Positions 34,649-44,010 of a stretch of DNA of 64,000 nucleotides are shown here, piece after piece; the first letter of the stretch is position 1; the number at the start of each line of letters is the position of its first letter. Under the pieces are notes generated by a model. The model made no database searches. It saw only the letters and a program-made list of their open reading frames with translations, and was not told the origin of the DNA. Source of the stretch: Streptosporangium subroseum (GTDB lineage Bacteria > Actinomycetota > Actinomycetes > Streptosporangiales > Streptosporangiaceae); the NCBI RefSeq assembly GCF_900188345.1, contig NZ_FZOD01000038.1:1-64000 (forward strand), written 5' to 3'. The position numbers and the translations under genes were made by a program.

Positions 34649-35293
34649 TCAGGTTTTGGCCATCGCGCTCTCGCCGGTGAAGGCGGCCACGGCGCCCAGG
34701 CCGAGATAGACCACGCCGCTGGTGAGGTCCAGACGGCGGCGGGCGCGGGCGGAGCGGCGGAGGCGACCGGCCATGGCCGAGGCGAGCAGGGCGAAGGCGC
34801 CGTCGCTGGCCATGCCGAGGACGATCCAGATCACGCCGAGCAGCAGGATCTGCGGGGCGATCGGGCCCCGGGTGTGGTCGGTGAACTGAGGCAGGAAGGC
34901 CAGGAAGAAGATCGCGGTCTTCGGGTTGAGCACGTTGACCACAAAGCCCTGCCAGAACATCCGGGACCGGGTCGCGAGCGGCGGCTCGACGGCCTCGACC
35001 CCACTCGGGCGGGCCATCAGCTTGCGGACGCCCAGCCAGACCAGGTAGGCCGCGCCGAGATACTTCACCACGGCGAACGCGGTCGCCGAGGTCGCCAGCA
35101 GCGCGCTGATGCCCAGGGCGGCGGCGGCCACGTGGACCACCGAACCGAGGTGGATGCCCAGCACCGAGATCAGCCCGGCGCTCCGGCCCTGGGAGACGCT
35201 GCGGGTCACGATGTAGAGCACCGCGGGACCCGGTACGAGCAGCAGGGCGAGGGTCGCGGCAGCAAAAAGGGCAAGTGTCGTCAGATCCGGCAT
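34649..35293 (-). CDS. LysE/RhtB-family amino-acid exporter
   Basis: The 214-residue membrane protein has about six membrane segments, the family start LLVPGPAVLYIVTRSVSQGR (residues 18-37) and the NVLNPKTAIFFLAFLPQF motif. Proteins of this family export amino acids such as lysine, threonine or homoserine, or related metabolites. It stands alone on the minus strand, converging on the DUF6941-like gene. Substrate unknown. Confidence 0.87.
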   Translation of the reverse strand: MPDLTTLALFAAATLALLLVPGPAVLYIVTRSVSQGRSAGLISVLGIHLGSVVHVAAAALGISALLATSATAFAVVKYLGAAYLVWLGVRKLMARPSGVEAVEPPLATRSRMFWQGFVVNVLNPKTAIFFLAFLPQFTDHTRGPIAPQILLLGVIWIVLGMASDGAFALLASAMAGRLRRSARARRRLDLTSGVVYLGLGAVAAFTGESAMAKT

Positions 35294-35365
35294 GGTCGGA
35301 TTCTAGGCTCGGCCGCTCTCCGACCGCCCCAGGTTTTTTGGCGCTCCCCGAGGCCTTGGCCGCCG

Positions 35366-35448
35366 GATAGTGCGGACCGCGTCATGGTCGCCGGTGGCGA
35401 ACTCCCTCAGGAGTTCTTCGTCATGCGAATCGGATAACGCGGACCGCG
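35366..35448. repeat. Two 16-bp direct repeats, 67 bp apart
   Basis: GATAGTGCGGACCGCG (35366-35381) and GATAACGCGGACCGCG (35433-35448) differ at two bases. They lie between the LysE gene and the small membrane protein gene; function unknown. Confidence 0.4.
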
Positions 35449-35471
35449 CCAGGTTTTCAGCGGTGGATTCC

Positions 35472-35681
35472 TCATGGGCTCTTCACCGCGCGGAGCAGAT
35501 AACCCGACAGGACGACGACTCCGGCCAGTGCCTGAGCGACCAGAAATCCGCCCAGCGCGGGTGGCTGGGCGGCCAACGCCAGCACCAGCGCGAGGCATCC
35601 CAGCAACGCGAGGTCCACACCGTTCGTCGCCCACAGGAGCGGGCCGGTGGGGATCGTTCCGAAATCCGGGGCCAGGGGCAT
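35472..35681 (-). CDS. Small membrane protein of unknown function
   Basis: This 69-residue frame encodes two hydrophobic segments (about 20-37 and 43-63) with few charged residues and a KSP end. It begins 90 bp downstream of the LysR gene on the same strand. No family was recognised and no strong ribosome site is seen, so it may be a real small protein or the remnant of a longer transporter. Confidence 0.45.
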   Translation of the reverse strand: MPLAPDFGTIPTGPLLWATNGVDLALLGCLALVLALAAQPPALGGFLVAQALAGVVVLSGYLLRAVKSP

Positions 35682-35771
35682 GGTGGACTACGCGGTCACC
35701 GCTCGGCGGATCGAAACCGAGGGGCCGGCCTACGGGCACCGTCCGGCGGGCCTGGGGCGGGGGAACGGTCG

Positions 35772-36662
35772 TCAGGGGCTCTGCCTCGGCGGTTGTTCTG
35801 AGCGGGCCGAGGTCGCCAGTGTCGTCAGCAGGGCGGCGGTGGCCGGGGGATCCGGCGGCTCGCCGTAGGTGGCGGCGTAGACGTGCCGGATCGAGCCGGG
35901 GATCTCGGCCGCATTGACCTTCGGGTGGTGGTGCGCCCGCAGGGCGAGGCCGGGCAGGGCCGTCACCCCCATCCCGGCGGCGACCAGGGCCTGGACGGCG
36001 ATGATGTCGTCGGTGGTGAAGGCGATCTCCGGTTCGAAGCCCACGTCGGCGCAGAGGTCGAGCAGGTGGCTCCGGCACCGTTCGCACCCCCCGATCCACC
36101 GGGAGTTCCGGTGGGAGAACAGGTCGCCGGTCCTTCCCGCGGTGACCAGGTAGCTGGGGTCGTCCAGCAGGTGGGCCAGGCGGATGCCGTCGTCCTCCGG
36201 GTCGGTGTTGTCGTAGCGGAAGATGACCGCCACGTCCACGTAGCCCGCGCGGAGCATGCGCAGGGCGTCGGGCGGCTCGGTCTCGGTCAGCCGCAGCTCC
36301 AGGCCGGGGTGTTCCCGGGCGAGCAGGGCGGCGGCCCTGGGCACGAACGTGCCGAGGGCGGAGGGAAAGGCCGCCAGCCTGACCCGGCCCGCGCGCAGGC
36401 CCACGTGCGCCGACAGCTCGGAGGCCGCGGAGTCGATGCGGCCGATGATCTCGGTGGCCCGCTCGGCCAGCATCTGGCCCGCCTCGGTCAGCCGGATGCC
36501 CCGGCCGGCCTTCTGGATCAGCTTGGCCCCGGTCTCGACTTCGAGCTTGGTGAGGTGATGGCTGACCGAGGGCTGCGAGTAGTGCAGTTCCCTTGCCGCC
36601 GCGGTGACCGATCCGGTCCGGGCCACGGCGGCGAGTACGCGGAGCCGTGTGACATCGAGCAT
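35772..36662 (-). CDS. LysR-family regulator
   Basis: The 296-residue protein has the LysR helix-turn-helix (LRVLAAVARTGSVTAAARELHYSQPSVSHHLTKLE, given as the family pattern over residues 7-41) and a periplasmic-binding-like effector domain with a Cys-rich loop GCERCRSHLLDLC that could bind metal or sense thiols. It is divergent from the cysteine-dioxygenase-like gene across 74 bp, the usual LysR arrangement, so it probably controls that gene in response to a sulfur compound. Confidence 0.85.
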   Translation of the reverse strand: MLDVTRLRVLAAVARTGSVTAAARELHYSQPSVSHHLTKLEVETGAKLIQKAGRGIRLTEAGQMLAERATEIIGRIDSAASELSAHVGLRAGRVRLAAFPSALGTFVPRAAALLAREHPGLELRLTETEPPDALRMLRAGYVDVAVIFRYDNTDPEDDGIRLAHLLDDPSYLVTAGRTGDLFSHRNSRWIGGCERCRSHLLDLCADVGFEPEIAFTTDDIIAVQALVAAGMGVTALPGLALRAHHHPKVNAAEIPGSIRHVYAATYGEPPDPPATAALLTTLATSARSEQPPRQSP

Positions 36663-36676
36663 CCATCAATTTTATC

Positions 36677-36718
36677 TATGGGTAACCAGAAAGATAGGCA
36701 TTAGACCTTATGGGTCAC
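36677..36718. promoter_or_regulatory. TATGGGTMAC direct repeats in the LysR/dioxygenase promoter
   Basis: TATGGGTAAC (36677-36686) and TATGGGTCAC (36709-36718) lie 32 bp apart in the divergent AT-rich region and are candidates for LysR contact sites. Confidence 0.35.
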
Positions 36719-36736
36719 TCGGCGCATTCTTGAATT

Positions 36737-37261
36737 ATGGAAATCATGACACTCGCCCGTCCCGGCCTATCAGAGCTGGTCACGGCGGTTCGAGGGGTCA
36801 CCCATCGGTACGCCGACCCCAGGACGACGGTTTTCGCCGTGGCCGACGTGTTGCGTGAGCACCTGCCCTCTCCCGAGATCCTCACCGAGGCGGAACGGGC
36901 CGGAGACGCCGCCGGCTACGTGGGCCACACCCTGTACACCGAGGACGCCTTCTCGATCATGGCCGTGGTCTGGCTGCCGGGCCAGGAGACGGCGATCCAC
37001 GACCACATCGCCTGGTGCGCGTTCGGGGTCCTGCAGGGCGCCGAGTACGAGACGCTCTATCGTTTCGACGGCGACCATCTGACCGAGATCGGCCGGTCGG
37101 CCAACCAGATGGGTCACGTCAGCGGCTTCGCCCCGCCCGGTGACATCCACAGGGTTCGCAACATCGGCGAGGAGACCGCGATCTCTCTCCACGTCTACGG
37201 TGCGGACCTCAGCGCCACTCCCACCAGCGTCCGCCACATCTACGACCTGCCCGTTCGCTGA
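36737..37261 (+). CDS. Cysteine dioxygenase-type cupin protein
   Basis: The 174-residue cupin has IHDHIAWCAFGVLQG with two His iron ligands and the thioether-forming-type Cys region, and GDIHRVRNIGEETAISLHVYG with the third His, as in CDO-family thiol dioxygenases that oxidise cysteine or related thiols to sulfinates. The start may be ATG 36737 or ATG 36746. It is divergent from a LysR regulator, which supports thiol-responsive control. Confidence 0.83.
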   Translation: MEIMTLARPGLSELVTAVRGVTHRYADPRTTVFAVADVLREHLPSPEILTEAERAGDAAGYVGHTLYTEDAFSIMAVVWLPGQETAIHDHIAWCAFGVLQGAEYETLYRFDGDHLTEIGRSANQMGHVSGFAPPGDIHRVRNIGEETAISLHVYGADLSATPTSVRHIYDLPVR

Positions 37262-37285
37262 GATCCACTCCGCCGTACGGCCGGG

Positions 37286-38032
37286 TCAGCTTTCGACTTC
37301 CGGCTTCTTGTTCAGGCCGAGGCTGTCCCTGATGGCCTCCAGGCGGGCGGCGCCCTCGACGTCGATGGAGGCGCGTTCGACCTCGATCATCCGGGCCTCC
37401 ACGGAGTTGGAGGTCAGTTCGGCCTCGCCGAGGGAGCGGGCGTAACGCTTCTCGATCTTCTCGCGGACCGCGTCCATGGTCGGGGTGTCCCCGGCGGGGG
37501 CGAGGCCGGACAGGTCGCCCATGGCCTTGTTGAGCTGCTCCTGCATCTTGGCCTGGTCGAGCTGGGAGAGCAGGCGCATCCGCTCGGCGATCTTCTTCTG
37601 CAGGGCCATGGCGTTGTTCTCGACCGCCGCACGGGCCTGGCCGGAGGCCTGGGCGGCCCGTTCGTGCATCAGCTGGGCGTCCTGCATGGCGGTCTCGGCC
37701 GCCACCAGCCGGGAGGCGAAGGCGCGGGCCGAGTCCTCGTACGACAGCGCCTTGCGCTCGTCACCCGCGGCCCTCGACTGCTCGGCCAGCAGGATCGCCT
37801 GGCGGGCGTTGGCCTGGAGCTTCCCGGTCTCCTCCAGCGAACGGGCGAGCCTCATCTCCAGCTCGCGCTCGTTGCCGATGACCGCGGCGGCCTGCTGGGT
37901 CAGCCGCTGGTGCTGTTCCTTCGCCTCCTGGATCGCCTGCTCGATCTGGATCCGGGGGTCGGACAGCTCGTCCAGCCGGCCGGACAGGGCGAAGACCATA
38001 TAGCGCCAGGCGCGGCGGATGACTCTGAACAT
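37286..38032 (-). CDS. PspA/IM30 (ESCRT-III-like) membrane-stress protein
   Basis: The 248-residue, almost wholly helical protein starts MFRVIRRAWRYMVFAL, the amphipathic membrane-binding helix of PspA, followed by RIQIEQAIQEAKEQHQRLTQQ and long coiled coils. PspA proteins stabilise damaged membranes. It closes an operon with a coiled-coil membrane protein (10 bp gap) and two VWA/solute-binding proteins upstream, so the operon probably deals with envelope stress. GGAG precedes the start. Confidence 0.87.
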   Translation of the reverse strand: MFRVIRRAWRYMVFALSGRLDELSDPRIQIEQAIQEAKEQHQRLTQQAAAVIGNERELEMRLARSLEETGKLQANARQAILLAEQSRAAGDERKALSYEDSARAFASRLVAAETAMQDAQLMHERAAQASGQARAAVENNAMALQKKIAERMRLLSQLDQAKMQEQLNKAMGDLSGLAPAGDTPTMDAVREKIEKRYARSLGEAELTSNSVEARMIEVERASIDVEGAARLEAIRDSLGLNKKPEVES

Positions 38033-38042
38033 GGGGGGCTCC

Positions 38043-38777
38043 TTATCGATCCAGCGCGTCGCGCGTGATCTGTTCGGTTTCGTGCAGGCCCTGGCGTACT
38101 CCCTCAAGGGCGTCGGCGAGCTCGTCCAGCGCCCGGGTCGGCTCCAGCGCTCCGGTCGCCGACATCGCCGACAGCTCCACCACGCGGGCGAGGAGCTCCT
38201 CGATGCTGATCGTGCTGGCCTCCATGCGGGCGAGCACCTGCTCGCGGGTCCCGGAGAGCCGGTCGACCACGGCCTGCTGGGAGGCCAGCGAGGCGAGGGC
38301 GCGGTCGATGTCCTGGACCAGCCCTTCCTTGGCGTTCTTCCTGGATCGGACCAGCCGCGCGTGCTCCTGCTTGAGCTTGTCGAGGTCGAACCTGGCGAGC
38401 GCCGTGCCGGTGAGCGAGGCCTGCTCGGCCAGCCGTTCCAGCGTGGCCATCGAGTCGTTCACCTGGGGCCGCATGAGCGCGATCCGCTCGGCCAGCGGGC
38501 CGCGTCTCATCGAGGAGCTCAGCTCGTCCAGGCCGTGCGCGGCCGAGCCGGCCCGCCCGAGCCAGTAGGCCTCCTGGCTCTGCGGGGTGACGACCAGCGC
38601 GGCGCGTTCCTCGTCCCGCCCCTGGACGGAGGCGATCCCCGCTTTCGCCAGCCAGACGGCGACCCCGACGAACCCGGCGGCGGCCGGGTGCACGCTGACG
38701 GCCCACGCGGCGCCGGCGGCGGTCGCACCGAGCAGCAGGCCCCACGCGTCTTTCAGTTCCTCAACGAAGCGAGTCAT
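38043..38777 (-). CDS. Membrane-anchored coiled-coil protein next to PspA
   Basis: The 244-residue protein has two short hydrophobic segments near the N-terminus (LLLGATAAGAAWAVSV and AAAGFVGVAVWLAKAG), then a long helical region with heptad-like Leu/Glu/Arg pattern (about 85-240). No named family was recognised. Its ATG overlaps the VWA protein stop (ATGA) and it is 10 bp before pspA, so it likely works with PspA at the membrane, by inference. Confidence 0.75.
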   Translation of the reverse strand: MTRFVEELKDAWGLLLGATAAGAAWAVSVHPAAAGFVGVAVWLAKAGIASVQGRDEERAALVVTPQSQEAYWLGRAGSAAHGLDELSSSMRRGPLAERIALMRPQVNDSMATLERLAEQASLTGTALARFDLDKLKQEHARLVRSRKNAKEGLVQDIDRALASLASQQAVVDRLSGTREQVLARMEASTISIEELLARVVELSAMSATGALEPTRALDELADALEGVRQGLHETEQITRDALDR

Positions 38778-40600
38778 CAGAAGTTGGATATCACCGCGGT
38801 GAACACCTGGTCGATACTGCCAGGTTTGCGGGAGTCGTAGGCTGCCGCGCTGGTCGCCTCGGAGATCTGCGTGAGCACACCGAGATCGGCGTCCGCGCCG
38901 TAGGCGATCGTGAACAGCCGGACCGAATCCTGACCGGTCTCGGTGCGCAGGTCGGGGAGCAGGTTCTCCAGCGAGATGCTGTCGATGTCCTCGTTCTTGC
39001 CGTCGGTGAGGAAGACCACCGCGTTGATCGCGTCATCGTTGTGCAGCTCGCGCACGTGCTTGTAGGCGGCGAGCGCGGTGTCGTAGAGGCCGGTCCCGCC
39101 GTCGGGGGTCAGGCCCTCCAGCCGGGTCCGCAGGTTTTTGCGCTGGGCGCCGTTCACGGTGGACAGCGGGGACAGCTCCAGATAGTCCTTGTCGCCGTCG
39201 CGCGCCGTCGAGAACATCCACAGCCCCACCTTGTCGTGCGGGCCGAACTGGGGCAGCGCGTTGATCGCCGCCTGCTTGGCCAGTTCCAGCTTGTTCTTTC
39301 CCGTGTCGGGCACGGGGGCGCCCATCGAGCCCGAGACGTCGATGACCATGAGCACGTTCGCGGGCTTGCGCAGGTCGGCCCAGCTGGAGAGCACCTTGTC
39401 GAGCACGTTCGGGGCGGGCGGGCTGAGCGTCGTCTTGGGCTCGCCGGGCAGCAGGCCGTTCTCCTGAGTGATCAGCTTGCCGGCCTTGCCCTCGTACGAC
39501 CGGAAGGCGAACTCGGCGAACCGCTCCTGCTGCTCCGGGGCCTGCAGATGGGCCAGGAAGTCGGCCGCCACCTGGCGCTTGGCCTCGTCCACCCACGGCT
39601 CGGTCAGCACCGCGTAGGGGTTGTCGGAGTAGAGGGTGCCCTCCTTGGGATAGATCGCCGCCAGCGGCACCTTGGGCTTGTCGTGCTTGCCCAGCGTCTT
39701 GGGGTCGCCGGTCGGGTTGCCCTGGTTGTAGTCCCAGACCGACTTCTCCTCCACGGCCACCGCGGAGATGTAGCTGAGGCCCGCCCCCGCGTCGTCCGCC
39801 CGCTGCAGGTTGGACAGGAACGTCAGCGTCGTGTCTCCGTAGTGCACGATCGAGCGTTCCACGCCCTGCACGAAGTTTCTGGCCTTGGAGTCGGCCACGT
39901 TCTTCTCCGACAGGTCGCCGGACAGGCCGGTCGCCGCGAAGTAGGCGCCGACGGTGGCGTTCAGGCCGCTGGTGGAGAAGTTGGGGTTGGTCTTGCCCAG
40001 CCGGAAATCTCCCCACTCGGGATGACCGTGCTTGGCCCAGGAGTCGGTGGAGAGCTGCAGCAGGTCGGACCAGCCGAGCTTCTTGCCCGGCCAGCCCAGT
40101 GCCTTGGCCATCGGCATGGGCATCGCGATGACCAGCGGCGTCTTGGCGATCGACGGGTTGTCGGCAGCGACGACGGAGGCCTTGTCGGTTCCCGAGATGC
40201 GCTGCTGGAGCAGGGTGATCCAGCCGTTGCTCGCGGGGGACCAGACGTCGGGCTGCGGGCCGTCCTGGCGCTCGTCCCAGCCCCGGGCCAGCGCCTGCAT
40301 CGCGCCACCGCTGGCCTTGGTCTCAATGATCACGTCGGCGCAGCGCCCGCCGACCTTCTTGCCGTTGTAGCCGGAGGCGATGCTCCGCAGCAGCTCGGCC
40401 TTCTCCGACGACGCGGCCACGGTCAGGGTGATCCCGTTGCCGTCGCACGCCTTGACCTGCTCGGACCCCTGAAGCTTGGCGGGATCCGTGTCCGCGCCCG
40501 CGCTGAAGAATATCCGCAGGCCGACGATCAGAGCTCCGGCGAGAATGATCGCGATGATGAATGGAGCATAGTTCCTGCGTCGGTGCGGCGTCTGGTACAA
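38777..40600 (-). CDS. Solute-binding/VWA-domain membrane protein, copy 1
   Basis: The 607-residue protein has an N-terminal membrane anchor (about residues 11-33), an extracytoplasmic type 2 solute-binding-like domain (about 55-380; GRCADVIIETKASGGAMQAL, DVWSPAS), and a C-terminal von Willebrand A domain with the complete MIDAS start DVSGSMG and a later LTDGKNE. TTG start behind AGGAGG. It is a clear paralogue of the protein encoded immediately upstream. Such proteins sit near PspA in actinomycetes; ligand unknown. Confidence 0.83.
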   Translation of the reverse strand: MYQTPHRRRNYAPFIIAIILAGALIVGLRIFFSAGADTDPAKLQGSEQVKACDGNGITLTVAASSEKAELLRSIASGYNGKKVGGRCADVIIETKASGGAMQALARGWDERQDGPQPDVWSPASNGWITLLQQRISGTDKASVVAADNPSIAKTPLVIAMPMPMAKALGWPGKKLGWSDLLQLSTDSWAKHGHPEWGDFRLGKTNPNFSTSGLNATVGAYFAATGLSGDLSEKNVADSKARNFVQGVERSIVHYGDTTLTFLSNLQRADDAGAGLSYISAVAVEEKSVWDYNQGNPTGDPKTLGKHDKPKVPLAAIYPKEGTLYSDNPYAVLTEPWVDEAKRQVAADFLAHLQAPEQQERFAEFAFRSYEGKAGKLITQENGLLPGEPKTTLSPPAPNVLDKVLSSWADLRKPANVLMVIDVSGSMGAPVPDTGKNKLELAKQAAINALPQFGPHDKVGLWMFSTARDGDKDYLELSPLSTVNGAQRKNLRTRLEGLTPDGGTGLYDTALAAYKHVRELHNDDAINAVVFLTDGKNEDIDSISLENLLPDLRTETGQDSVRLFTIAYGADADLGVLTQISEATSAAAYDSRKPGSIDQVFTAVISNF

Positions 40601-40663
40601 CCCGGCCTCCTGGTTGTGTCGGTACTTATCCGACGAATGAGCCGTCGCCAGAGTTCGTCGCGA

Positions 40664-42460
40664 TTAAAAATTAGAAATGACACTGGTAAAAACCTGGTCA
40701 ATAGTGTCAGCTCGCGAGGAGTCGTAGGCGGCTCCGTCGGTGGCCTCGGCGATCTGCCTGAGCACTCCCTGGTCCGCGCCCTCGCCGTACCCGATGGTGA
40801 ACAGGCGCACGTCCGGGTTGAGTTTGCCGAGCAGGTTGTCCAGGTCGCTGCCGCCGGTCTTCTCGTTCTTGCCGTCGGTCAGGAAGACCACCGCGTTGAT
40901 CGCTCCGGTGTCCTTGGCCCCGCGCATCCGTTCGACGGCCGCGAGCGTGGTGTCGTAGAGCCCGGTGCCGCCCCCGGCGGTCAGCCCTTCCAGCTGTTTG
41001 CGGAGCTCGGGGCCGGTCTTCGACACGGAGTCGATCGGGACCAGCTCCAGATAGTCCTTCGCGCCGTCCTGCCTCGTGGAGAAGGCCCACAGGCCGACCT
41101 TGTCGTCCCCGCGGAACTGCGGCAGCGCGTTGACCGCCGCCTTCTTGGCCAGCTCCAGGCGGCTCTCGCCGGTGCCCGAGGCCTCCTCCTCCATCGAGCC
41201 GGACTTGTCCACCACGATCAGCACGTTGGCCCGCTTGCGCAGCTCCGACCAGCTCGCCAGGACCTTGTCCAGGACGGCCGGGGTGGGCGGGCTGAGGGCG
41301 GTGATCTTCGCGCCGGGGTCGACGCCGTTCTTCTCGACGGCCTGGGGGCCCGGCTTGCCGTCGAAGGAGCGGTAGCCGTACGACTGGAACTTCGCCTGCA
41401 CCGGCGGGCTGTGCAGGTAGGTCAGGAAGTCGTCGGCGACGGCCTTCTTGGCCGCGTCCATCCAGGTCAGCGGGACGTAGGGATGGTCGGAGAAGAGCGT
41501 GCCCTCCTTGGGGTTGACCGCCACCAGCGGGGTGCGAGGCGGCGCGTGTCTGCCCAGGGTGGCAGGGTCGCCCGAGGGATTGCCCCGGTTGTAGTCGGTG
41601 ACCGAGTTCTCCTCGACGGTGATCGCGGAGATGTAGGCCATCGACTCGCCGCGGTCGTCCGCGCGGAGCAGGTTCCCCAGGAACGTCATCGAGATGTCGC
41701 CGTAGTGCACGATCGACTGCTCGACGCCCCCGACGAAACTCCTCGTCTTCGCGTCGGCCACGTCACGCGCCGTCAGGTCGGAGGTGGTGCCGGTGGCGGC
41801 GAAGTAGGCGCCGATGGTGGCGTTCAGGCCGCTGGTGGAGAAGTTGGGGTTGGTCTTGCCCAGCTTGAACTGGCCCCACTCGGGATGGTCGTACTTCGCC
41901 CAGCCCTTCGGATCCGCCGCCAGTTCGGCCAGCTCCGACCAGCCGATGGCCTTGCCCGGCCAGCCCAGGGCCTCCGCCATCGGTTTGGGCATCGCGAAGA
42001 CCAGGGGCGCGGTCACGATCGGGACCGGTTTGCCGTCGGCGACCGGCACGGTGCCGTCGACACCTCCCGCCTGCTGGCGCAGAAGCGTCACCCACGCCGA
42101 GGCGGCCGGGGACCAGACGTCGGGCCGCGCGCCGTCGGACTGCTCGTTCCAGCCCTTGGCCAGTGCCCGCATCGCGGTGCCCGAGTTGGCCTCGTCGATG
42201 ACCACGTCGGCGCAGCGCCCGGCCACGGCCCGCCCGCTGTACTCCTTGGCGACCTCGCGCAGGATCCCGATCTTGTCCTGGGAGGACGCCACCCTGATCT
42301 TCGTCGACTCGCCCGAGCAGGCACTCGGCTCGCTCTCCGCGCCGTTCTCCGTACCGCTGCTGAAGAACCAGCGCAGTCCGGCGATCAGCGCGATGGCGAG
42401 CACCACGGCCAGCAGGTACGGCAGGATGCGTCGGCGAGGTCGTGCGGGGGGATAGACCAC
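40664..42460 (-). CDS. Solute-binding/VWA-domain membrane protein, copy 2
   Basis: The 598-residue protein has the same layout as the downstream copy: membrane anchor (about 14-32), GRCADVVIDEANSGTAM, DVWSPAASAW, a VWA domain with DKSGSME as MIDAS start and LTDGKNE. Colinear similarity over the whole length indicates tandem duplication. Start is a GTG without a strong ribosome site. It appears to be the first gene of the pspA operon. Confidence 0.83.
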   Translation of the reverse strand: MVYPPARPRRRILPYLLAVVLAIALIAGLRWFFSSGTENGAESEPSACSGESTKIRVASSQDKIGILREVAKEYSGRAVAGRCADVVIDEANSGTAMRALAKGWNEQSDGARPDVWSPAASAWVTLLRQQAGGVDGTVPVADGKPVPIVTAPLVFAMPKPMAEALGWPGKAIGWSELAELAADPKGWAKYDHPEWGQFKLGKTNPNFSTSGLNATIGAYFAATGTTSDLTARDVADAKTRSFVGGVEQSIVHYGDISMTFLGNLLRADDRGESMAYISAITVEENSVTDYNRGNPSGDPATLGRHAPPRTPLVAVNPKEGTLFSDHPYVPLTWMDAAKKAVADDFLTYLHSPPVQAKFQSYGYRSFDGKPGPQAVEKNGVDPGAKITALSPPTPAVLDKVLASWSELRKRANVLIVVDKSGSMEEEASGTGESRLELAKKAAVNALPQFRGDDKVGLWAFSTRQDGAKDYLELVPIDSVSKTGPELRKQLEGLTAGGGTGLYDTTLAAVERMRGAKDTGAINAVVFLTDGKNEKTGGSDLDNLLGKLNPDVRLFTIGYGEGADQGVLRQIAEATDGAAYDSSRADTIDQVFTSVISNF

Positions 42461-42588
42461 TGAATGATCGTAGGAAGAAACGTTTTACCTGGAAAGAGCA
42501 GTACGCCGCCGGGTTGGCCGACGCATCATGACAAAACGGCTGTTATCGGGTGCCGACTATGCGCATCCCGGTTCCGCGCCCGTGGAAG

Positions 42589-42632
42589 AGCGGAAGGGCC
42601 TCACCCCGTCTGACGGGTGAGGCCCTTCCGCT
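42589..42632 (-). terminator. Strong hairpin after the M20 peptidase gene
   Basis: Perfect 18-bp arms (42589-42606, 42615-42632) close an 8-nt loop, 32 bp past the peptidase stop and upstream of the VWA operon. Confidence 0.75.
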
Positions 42633-42663
42633 GAGTCCGAGCCGGCCTTGCCCGGCCTTCTCG

Positions 42664-44010
42664 CTAGATCGCCGTGGAGCCGTACTCCTGGAGGAAGAGC
42701 GCCTCCGTGGTGGCCGTACGGCGGAGCTCCTCGAGGTTCACCCGCTCGTTGGGCGCGTGGATCGCCGCGTCGTCGTCCTCGGCGCCGAAGAGCAGGATCG
42801 TGGCGGCGGGGAACTGCTTGACGAACGTGGAGACCAGCGGGATCGAGCCGCCCGCGCCGACGTCACGCGGCGGGCGGCCGTAGGCGCGCTCCATCGCCCG
42901 GTTGAGCGCCGTACGGGCCGCGCCACCGGTGTCGGCGAGGTAGCCGGTGCCCAGCGTGTAGTCGCTGACGCTGACCTGGGCGCCCCAGGGGGCGACCTGG
43001 TGGAGAAAGTCGACCACGGCGTTCACGGTCGTCTTCGGGTCGCCCGCCGGAGGAACGCGCACGGTCACCCGGGCGCGTGCGACCGCCTGGACCGCGTTGA
43101 TGGCGCCCGAGACCGTCGGCACGTCCAGGCCGGTGACCGTGATGGCGTAGGAGGCCCACAGCCGGTCGGCCAGCGAACCGGAGCCGACCAGGGAGACGTC
43201 GTTCAGCACGCCCGCCGTGGCTCGGAAGTCCTCCTCCGAGGGGCCGGAGCCCAGGAAGTTGCCGCGCGGCAGGCCGGGGACGCGGATGTCACCGTGATCG
43301 TCGTGCAGGGCGGCCAGCATCCGGATCAGCGCCGCGAGCGCGTCCGGGGCGGCGCCGCCGAACGAGCCGCTGTGCAGCGACTCCTTCAGGGTGCGCACCT
43401 CGACGGTGAAGGCGCCCATGCCGCGCAGCGAGGTGGTGACCGACGGGTCGCCCACCCGCGGGTTGCCGGTGTCGGCGACCACGATCGCGTCGGCGCGGAC
43501 CAGTTCGGGGTTCTGGGCGACGAAGGCCTCAAGGCGTTCGCCGGCGTACTCCTCCTGGCCCTCGATGATGACCTTGACACCCACCGGGAAGCGGCCCCGG
43601 AAGGCGCGGAGCGCGGCGACGTGGGAGATGACGCCCGACTTGTCGTCGGCCACGCCGCGGCCGTAGATCGAACCGTCGATCTCCGTCGGCTCGAAGGCCG
43701 GGGTGCGCCACAGCGCGGGGTCGCCCGGAGGCTGCACGTCATAGTGCGCGTAGAGCAGCACCGTCGGTGCGCCGGGCGGGGCGGGGGCCTCGGCGTAGAC
43801 GGCGGGGAAGCTGCCCTCCACCGGAATCTGCCGCACGTGCGGCAGACCCGCGCTGCGAAGCAGGTCCTCGGTCATGGCCGCGGCGGCGTACACCGCCTCC
43901 TCGGGATGGCCGGGAAAGGCTATCGAGGGGATGGAGGCAAGCCGCTTGAGGTCTTGGATCGCCTGGGGCATACCGGCGGCGACGGCGCCTTCGAGCTCAT
44001 CGGGAGTCAC
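42664..44010 (-). CDS. M20-family metallopeptidase (dipeptidase)
   Basis: The 448-residue enzyme has the dinuclear zinc motifs of M20 peptidases: LLYAHYDVQ, GRGVADDKSG, the catalytic Glu pair in EGQEEYAG, VADTGN, and the C-terminal HAPNERV, around an inserted dimerisation domain with SLHSGSFGG. It likely cleaves dipeptides or acylated amino acids in the cytoplasm. It is monocistronic, divergent from the aminotransferase gene, and followed by a strong hairpin. Confidence 0.88.
   Translation of the reverse strand: MTPDELEGAVAAGMPQAIQDLKRLASIPSIAFPGHPEEAVYAAAAMTEDLLRSAGLPHVRQIPVEGSFPAVYAEAPAPPGAPTVLLYAHYDVQPPGDPALWRTPAFEPTEIDGSIYGRGVADDKSGVISHVAALRAFRGRFPVGVKVIIEGQEEYAGERLEAFVAQNPELVRADAIVVADTGNPRVGDPSVTTSLRGMGAFTVEVRTLKESLHSGSFGGAAPDALAALIRMLAALHDDHGDIRVPGLPRGNFLGSGPSEEDFRATAGVLNDVSLVGSGSLADRLWASYAITVTGLDVPTVSGAINAVQAVARARVTVRVPPAGDPKTTVNAVVDFLHQVAPWGAQVSVSDYTLGTGYLADTGGAARTALNRAMERAYGRPPRDVGAGGSIPLVSTFVKQFPAATILLFGAEDDDAAIHAPNERVNLEELRRTATTEALFLQEYGSTAI

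Noticed and set aside
39041..42463. 1140-codon plus-strand open frame
   Set aside because: Antisense to the two VWA proteins; no recognisable domain.
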